DNA of 64,000 nt from Dendrophyllia cribrosa (Eukaryota; Cnidaria; Anthozoa; Scleractinia; Dendrophylliidae), in the NCBI GenBank assembly GCA_024195265.1, contig JAJLRJ010000010.1:22642227-22706226 (forward strand), in the 5' to 3' direction. Positions 59,130 through 64,000 of this stretch are shown here, piece after piece. Within the stretch, counting starts at the first letter, position 1. Every line of letters starts with the position of its first letter. The position numbers and the translations under genes were made by a program. The notes below the pieces were generated by a model, which saw only the letters and a list, made by a program, of their open reading frames with translations, searched no databases and was not told the origin of the DNA.

Positions 59130-60698
59130 TTGCGTTATTGCGGTCACATTGCCAGCTTCGCGTACACAGCTAAGCCAATTCGAAAGCAAGTAAATGAATC
59201 CACACATACTCTTTTGTACCACTTATCGACTGGTTTCATCTCTGAATAAGTGAGATTCATGAAAAGGATGACGAGACAATAAAAAGTGAATGGTGCCATC
59301 GCGGCGTATGGTACATTCATCTGAGCATATTGTTATCAGTTCTCAAATTTCCTATCGGAAATCTGCTGTAATCACAGGGAACCCACACAATCTGTTTGTG
59401 TAACATAACCGTTTGTAATTTTATAGGAAATGTATGGGATTTACCAAAATCTCATATTATAGCGACGTATCACCAAATTTATGTACTGATGACGCTAAAT
59501 AAATGTTAATAAAATTTGGTAATAAAATGAATTGTCGAATTTTTTACGACGTCTAAATTCGAACGTCTGAATCAGCTTTAAAACACTACAACTCAAAGCG
59601 ATTATTGTACTTTGCTAATTTGATTTGTTCTCGGGTTTCCGGACACGAAGCGCTAAAAAAACGTGTCGGCGATTTCCTATATTCAATTGCAGTGAAAAGT
59701 TACAGAATATTTTCGAAAAGGAGAGAAAACAAATTGAAGTGATCGCACGGAAATGGCTCTTGACGAAAAAGTTTTCGGAAATAAGAAATTCGCCGACACG
59801 TTTTTGTTGATTATATGTTAGCCTAGCTTGTGTCCAAATTTGAGGAAAATCGAAACAAATTCCTTTGAGTTGTAGCTCTTTAAAGTGTCCCTACAAGCGA
59901 AAAATTAACTTGAGAAAACAGCGCTTAGAAAAACATATCGCTTCATAAACAAACTCCGCCCACAAAAGTTATACCGTCATTTCTCCGTCAATTTTCACTA
60001 TTTTTCGAAAAAAAAATTTTTTTTTTTGGATGAAAGTTCATTCTGTAAACTTTATTTTGACGCAAAAAAAAATTCAATAAATTTTCGATCTGAAGGTACA
60101 CTGTAACCTTAATATCCAGTGGAAAGTGTGGTTAGTTTTAAGTAATGATCCCCAGAAGAAAGAAAGCGCCAACGGCAATGCACGATGGAATGTCAACTTT
60201 TTTCATTGTTACAACTAGTGATCTCATTGGCCTAGACTCAAAACTGACCGCTAAAAGGTTAGGGTTCAAGATGCATTTTGTCTAATTTTTTTTTTTAAGA
60301 TTTAAAGCAATCTAAGACCCAATCGCACAACATGCAAGTTTTTAAAAGATATATTGTATTTGGGGAACTTCATCAATGAAGCAAAATTATTAGCTATTGT
60401 CTTCTGCTATTCTGATTGGTTAAGCACGAGCATTTCCTAAAATTTATTTCTTTATTTTTATAATGAAATATAATTATGAACCATCAGTTCCTCTCTTTCT
60501 TGAAACCAAAGATATTCTATGTGGGAAAGAGCCAATGCCGCAGAAAAATGAAGTTTGCCATAGTTCTTATGTGGAGCATTACTTAATTTGTTAACACATA
60601 ATTACTGGTGGTTCATCTGGTCGATGTAATTATGCACCATAATTACACATGATAAATGTGAAAAGGAATAACGAGTTCCTCCAGTCATACTTCAAGCC
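59130..60698. other. AT-rich intergenic stretch
   Basis: No supported exon. A short inverted pair (CGCTAAAAAAACGTGTCGGCG near 59650 and CGCCGACACGTTTTTG near 59789) suggests another small foldback element. The remainder shows no structure I can name. Confidence 0.4.
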
Positions 60699-60893
60699 CA
60701 GACTCGTACCCAGTCGCTATTAATTGGTTTTTGGGGCGAGAGAAGATTGGATACTAGGGTGAATTGTGGCGCGCGGGGTGTCATGGGAATGGTCCCTCGA
60801 CCATTCCCATGACACCCGCGCGCCACAATTCACCCTAGTATCCAATCTTCTCTCGCCCCAAAAACCAATTAATAGCGACTGGGTACGAGTCTG
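60699..60893. mobile_element. near-perfect 195-bp palindrome
   Basis: Arms of 95-96 bp, from CAGACTCGTACCCAGTCGCT to AGCGACTGGGTACGAGTCTG, separated by a 4-bp loop (CCTC). The arms differ by one G in a G-run. Open frames on both strands here are mirror images. Confidence 0.9.
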
Positions 60894-61099
60894 CTCCAAG
60901 CCTTCAGATGTCAAATTGAACTTGGACTCCTGCAACTATTCTTCGAAAGGTAGATGCATTCCCAGTTTATTTTCTTTACATTTTTTGTGACATAAAAAAT
61001 CTTATGCTTGCATACATACATACATGTAGCCAAGACTCAGATGTCCTTTTTATATTTTTCCCTTCTTGAGATGTTCACTAAAAACGCCTCAACCTTTCG

Positions 61100-61381
61100 A
61101 TTAAGGTCTCAGTCGAGGTTTCTCTGGAGATGTATCTTTTATCAACTTCAAACCAGACGAGTTTTATTACCTGAACATCACCAGTACCAGCTCAGATCGT
61201 GTTCAAGACGGCAGCGAGTGTGGCTTTGCCTGTTTAGAAATCCCTTCCATGTGTTTCTTATAACCTGGAAGCATCGTCTGACATGAACAGGAATAACATG
61301 TGTGAGCTGCTCCTATCAGATAAGCATAACAACTCGAACAAGTTCGTTGCCAGTCCGATGTTTCATCACTTCAGTATTCCG
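61100..61381 (+). pseudogene. Cys-rich exon with frame breaks (PAN/apple-like)
   Basis: In one frame: GFSGDVSFINFKPDEFYYLN and DRVQDGSECGFACLEIPS; then, after a shift near 61250, CVSYNLEASSDMNRNNMCEL, SDKHNNSNKF and FHHFSIP up to a good donor (CCG|GTAAGT at 61382). A second shift is needed upstream near 61105. The spacing of cysteines with SYN and CEL recalls PAN/apple-like modules common in cnidarian extracellular proteins. Two frame changes in 280 bp suggest a decayed copy, or sequence errors. No neighbouring exon of the same gene was found. Confidence 0.42.
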
Positions 61382-61533
61382 GTAAGTAAAATATGTGCAT
61401 ACATATACTTACATTTTTTTAATTTTTTATTGCTGCTTGAAAGCCTTTTAGGGAATGCAATAATAATGCAAGTGTTTTTACATCTAATTGTAAACAAAAA
61501 AATTTTTTTAGCTAAATATGTACATCCAGTGTC

Positions 61534-61683
61534 AATAGACCTTTCCGCATTCCTGTGAACAAAGGCACAAACTCGAGGCTGGGGTGGACAAAATACAGTG
61601 ATTTGTATGAAACTGTCCACCCAAGCCTCGACCTCGTTTCATTGTGTGACTGCTCACTGGAGTGGAATGCGGGAAAGGTCTGT
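61534..61683. mobile_element. foldback element with GACCTTTCCGCATTC ends
   Basis: Left CAATAGACCTTTCCGCATTC and right GAATGCGGGAAAGGTCTGTT pair with one mismatch. Inner pair ACTCGAGGCTGGGGTGGACA / TGTCCACCCAAGCCTCGA. Confidence 0.75.
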
Positions 61684-61784
61684 TAGTAAAAGTTGTGCGG
61701 AGGAAACATTTCCTTTTTCTTCAACAGGGGTATAATAAATATATCTTATTGGACGGTTTAGTGTGTAGTATCTTGGGATATTTT

Positions 61785-61842
61785 TACGAGTCTCTTGTAT
61801 TTTGGCGAGCCGTAGGGCGAGTCAAAATACAAGAGACGAGTT
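61785..61842. mobile_element. short hairpin
   Basis: ACGAGTCTCTTGTATTTTG and CAAAATACAAGAGACGAGT are exact complements with an 18-bp loop. Confidence 0.8.
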
Positions 61843-62136
61843 TGGGAACAATTTCAGCCATTTTTTCACTGCTTACATAAGACTATAATCGAAGTGACGC
61901 GGTTTGTGAAAAACCGGTCAAACCGGTCTTCTGGAGTACAAATACCGTGAGATATTTGTACTCTACTGAGTGCAGTTGAATAATAAATTAATTACTTTGT
62001 GTATTTCATTTTTATATATTTTTCTATTTTTGGATTTACAGTTTTGAAAAACAAAACAAACGCAGCCACATCGAATCATAACGCCTTGGCAGTAAAGTGG
62101 CGGGGTCGATAATCTTATATGCGACCTGCTGGCTAT

Positions 62137-62181
62137 GCCATGCTGATGAGTCCTAACTAGGACGAAACAGCTGTCCATGGC
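62137..62181 (+). ncRNA. type I hammerhead ribozyme
   Basis: All core elements are intact and in order: stem I 5' strand GCCATG, CTGATGA, stem II G-TCCT-AACT-AGGA-C, GAAA, a minimal stem III (AC/GT closing an AGCT loop), cleavage triplet GTC ending at 62175, and stem I 3' strand CATGGC, which pairs perfectly with GCCATG. Predicted self-cleavage is 3' of C62175. Small stem III is typical of hammerheads in animal retroelements (Penelope-like elements, retrozymes), where cleavage processes multimeric RNA. No second copy was seen in the window, so the host element here is not defined. Confidence 0.85.
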
Positions 62182-62406
62182 TGCCACTGCGGGTGATATG
62201 GCTGTGCGCATGCGTAAGGTACTGGCCAGGCCGCGGGGTAGGTGTTCGAGTGTGTCACTTGCTTTTTTCGTATTTAAACTTACACCTAAGTTACACCTGT
62301 TTCGGAGCAGAGATAACAGGAATTTTACCATCGAAACCTATATCTTTTTCAGTCACACAAACAGTGCAGCCATCATCAATCCTCGTGAAATGGGCAAGTG
62401 GTCGCT

Positions 62407-62576
62407 TAATAGACCAATTCCGATATATTAAAATTCATACTTGGCTCCGAGGCTTAGGGGAATAAAACAAAAGAAATAAATTATTCATCCCTGAACCTCG
62501 ATATGATTTCTTTTGTTTTATTCCCATAAGCCTCGGAGCCAAGTATGAATTTTAATATATCGGAATTGGTCTATTA
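62407..62576. mobile_element. foldback element with 70-bp arms
   Basis: TAATAGACCAATTCCGATAT and its inverse bound arms of about 70 bp with one mismatch (TAGGGG versus TATGGG) around a 30-bp loop. Confidence 0.88.
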
Positions 62577-62849
62577 GTAAACGGTGGACTAACCTTTCGC
62601 CATGGGATCGGAGTGCACATGTGTGCTTATGACGTATGTGTTTGGTCAAAATTTGGCCACTTTTTGTGGATTTTGGCACCAAATTGTCATGGAGAGATCT
62701 GCTTGTTGACGGCACTAAAGTAAGTGCCAATGAATAACAGCTTGCATCATACTGGGTGATTAGCAAGCAGCCGAGTAATGCTTCTCTCATCTTTCGTCAA
62801 CTTGACGGCATAAACTGTATGACGGAATCAGTGGCAGATCCATGCAAAA

Positions 62850-62850
<1 letters not shown>

Positions 62851-62934
<84 letters not shown>
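62851..62934. repeat. 84-nt poly(C) run
   Basis: Uninterrupted C from 62851 to 62934, just beyond the likely 3' end of the PCID2-like gene. Its length is probably polymorphic or poorly resolved by sequencing. Confidence 0.95.
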
Positions 62935-62937
<3 letters not shown>

Positions 62938-62981
62938 ACTACTCCACTATTCACTCCGCCCCTGTTACGAGGGTGAACATT

Positions 62982-62987
62982 TTTATT
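62982..62987 (-). terminator. candidate poly(A) signal of PCID2-like gene
   Basis: AATAAA on the minus strand 228 nt past the stop codon. Confidence 0.45.
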
Positions 62988-63214
62988 TTTTTTGCAATAC
63001 AAGGAGGGGGGAGAAGCCCCCCCCCACGGGGCCTTCCGCAAGCTCTGCCACTTGGGGTATACTCGGCAAGCCAAGCCAAACACTGATTTGTGTAGTTCAA
63101 TCTGCTGGCTTCTTCTCAGCTCATCCTTGCTCGCTAATGAACATTCTTCTAGAACACACACTGCACTTTCAATTCTTCTAATTTGCACCTGAGCGGCCCG
63201 CTAGAGGAAACTGG

Positions 63215-63913
63215 TCAAGGGGGGAATGGATTCTGCTTGCTGACCACAAGCTTCTGGTGTTGGTGGGATATATAGCCTTTGATGTAACCCTAAAACAAAC
63301 AAACCAGGAAAGCTTAAGACTTAACATTTACACGGAAAAGCAAAAAAAAAAACAATACATTTCGCCAAATAGCCAATGGTTTTAAACTAGCCATTTAGGG
63401 GCCGATTACATGGCGAATTTGTTGACGTTTCGTGCACAACTTCTTGTCAGATTCGCTCTGATGAAGAGCGAGTGCTCATAACATCAGCATTTCCACCGTA
63501 AGCGACAGAAGCAGAAGTGGAATCGGAAAGAAAAAGAAAACCTCTGATCCTACCGATTCCGATTCCGACGAGCTTCTGATTCTAATTGCGACTCCTAATA
63601 TTTTTTTTTTTACACTTGAACGTACGACTCCTTACGCTTCCGACTCCGCTTCCGATAACGTCGCTAGTGGGAACTACCCCTCAGTAAACTACATTATAAA
63701 TGACATTTGAAAATGCATAAATGGCAATCAGTGCTAAGAATCTGTATTTTGAGCAAGGAACTGAAAGGGTGTTCTCCCTAGTCGTGGGGAGAGGCGCTGT
63801 ATGACGACCAAAATAACGCCTGAGTAGGGTTGACGTCCAGTATCAGAGTAACTCACCTCGTATATAAGATTTGCCACTATGCACTCAACCTCAATGACGT
63901 CAATGTCCTCAAC
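63215..63913 (-). CDS. PCID2: PCID2-like (TREX-2 complex) protein, last two exons
   Basis: Exons 63857-63913 (19 codons: VEDIDVIEVECIVANLIYE) and 63215-63289 (24 codons plus TGA: GYIKGYISHQHQKLVVSKQN followed by PFPP). They join in phase 0 through GAG|GTGAGT and TTTTAG. This is the end of the PCI domain of PCID2, the animal counterpart of yeast Thp1, a component of the TREX-2 complex that couples transcription to mRNA export at the nuclear pore; in vertebrates the same stretch reads VEDVDIDEVQCILANLIY and SHQHQKLVVSKQNPFPPL. The C-terminus is highly conserved, so the call is firm although most of the gene lies beyond the right edge. The product ends a few residues earlier than the vertebrate protein. 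Confidence 0.9.
63421..63488. ncRNA. second head-to-head pair of degenerate hammerhead motifs
   Basis: The plus strand reads CTGATGA, A-GAGC-GAGT-GCTC, then ATAACATC where GAAACATC is expected. The minus strand reads CTGACAA, a short stem-loop, then CGAAACGTC. The two cores lie 7 bp apart, in the same arrangement as at 19.57-19.65 kb. Located in the last intron of the PCID2-like gene. Confidence 0.45.
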
Positions 63914-64000
63914 CTTCAGATACAAGAAATAGATTTCAAACAGGTTTTGTATGCCACACTCATGGCTTCCTTCCTTTCCCTTGTCATACTTCCTTCACAT

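Noticed and set aside
60890..60956. Upstream exon (DVKLNLDSCNYSSK) joined to the PAN-like exon
   Set aside because: The donor is acceptable, but there is no clear acceptor of matching phase before 61100, and half of the segment overlaps the palindrome.
62756..63188. ORFs of 141 and 133 residues on either strand
   Set aside because: They consist of poly-Pro or poly-Gly from the 84-nt C run plus shadows of the PCID2 3' region.

Overview
The window is nuclear DNA of an animal, most likely a cnidarian and probably a stony coral. This rests on a spliced metazoan beta-tubulin gene with GT-AG introns and on a 34-kb gene joining an astacin protease to thrombospondin type 1, MAM and ShK-type domains, an architecture family typical of Hydrozoa and Anthozoa. 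The repeat load also fits: Penelope-like elements with hammerhead motifs, many short foldback elements and tRNA-derived SINEs. The species call is inference. No bacterial genes, operons or CRISPR arrays were seen.

Layout. 1-5 kb: repeats and the first two coding exons of a PEX1-like gene on the minus strand, running off the left edge. 5-7.6 kb: foldback elements. 7.63-12.2 kb: a complete six-exon beta-tubulin gene, minus strand. 12.2-21.5 kb: mostly mobile DNA, including a 3-kb inverted Penelope-like composite. 21.7-56 kb: one large minus-strand gene for a secreted zinc metalloprotease; at least 21 internal or terminal coding exons can be placed exactly by splice sites and reading phase, but the signal-peptide exon was not found with confidence. 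Its order is propeptide, astacin domain, TSP1-like, two successive TSP1-MAM-ShK cassettes, ShK, TSP1, ShK, stop. Its introns hold SINEs, foldback elements, a second Penelope composite, a rearranged L1-type retrotransposon and a DUF3504/KIAA1958-like fragment. 56-62.5 kb: foldback elements, a frame-disrupted Cys-rich exon and a hammerhead ribozyme. 63.2-63.9 kb: the last two exons of a PCID2-like gene, entering from the right edge on the minus strand.

The four recognisable host genes are unrelated housekeeping or extracellular genes that happen to share one strand; nothing suggests an operon. The most informative structures are (i) two inverted Penelope-like composites, each bounded by its own 11-12 bp target duplication and so inserted as a single unit, plus two very short head-to-head pairs of hammerhead-like motifs; (ii) a canonical type I hammerhead ribozyme at 62.14 kb; (iii) recent internal duplication in the metalloprotease gene, at cassette and single-exon scale; and (iv) nested foldback elements with readable target duplications.
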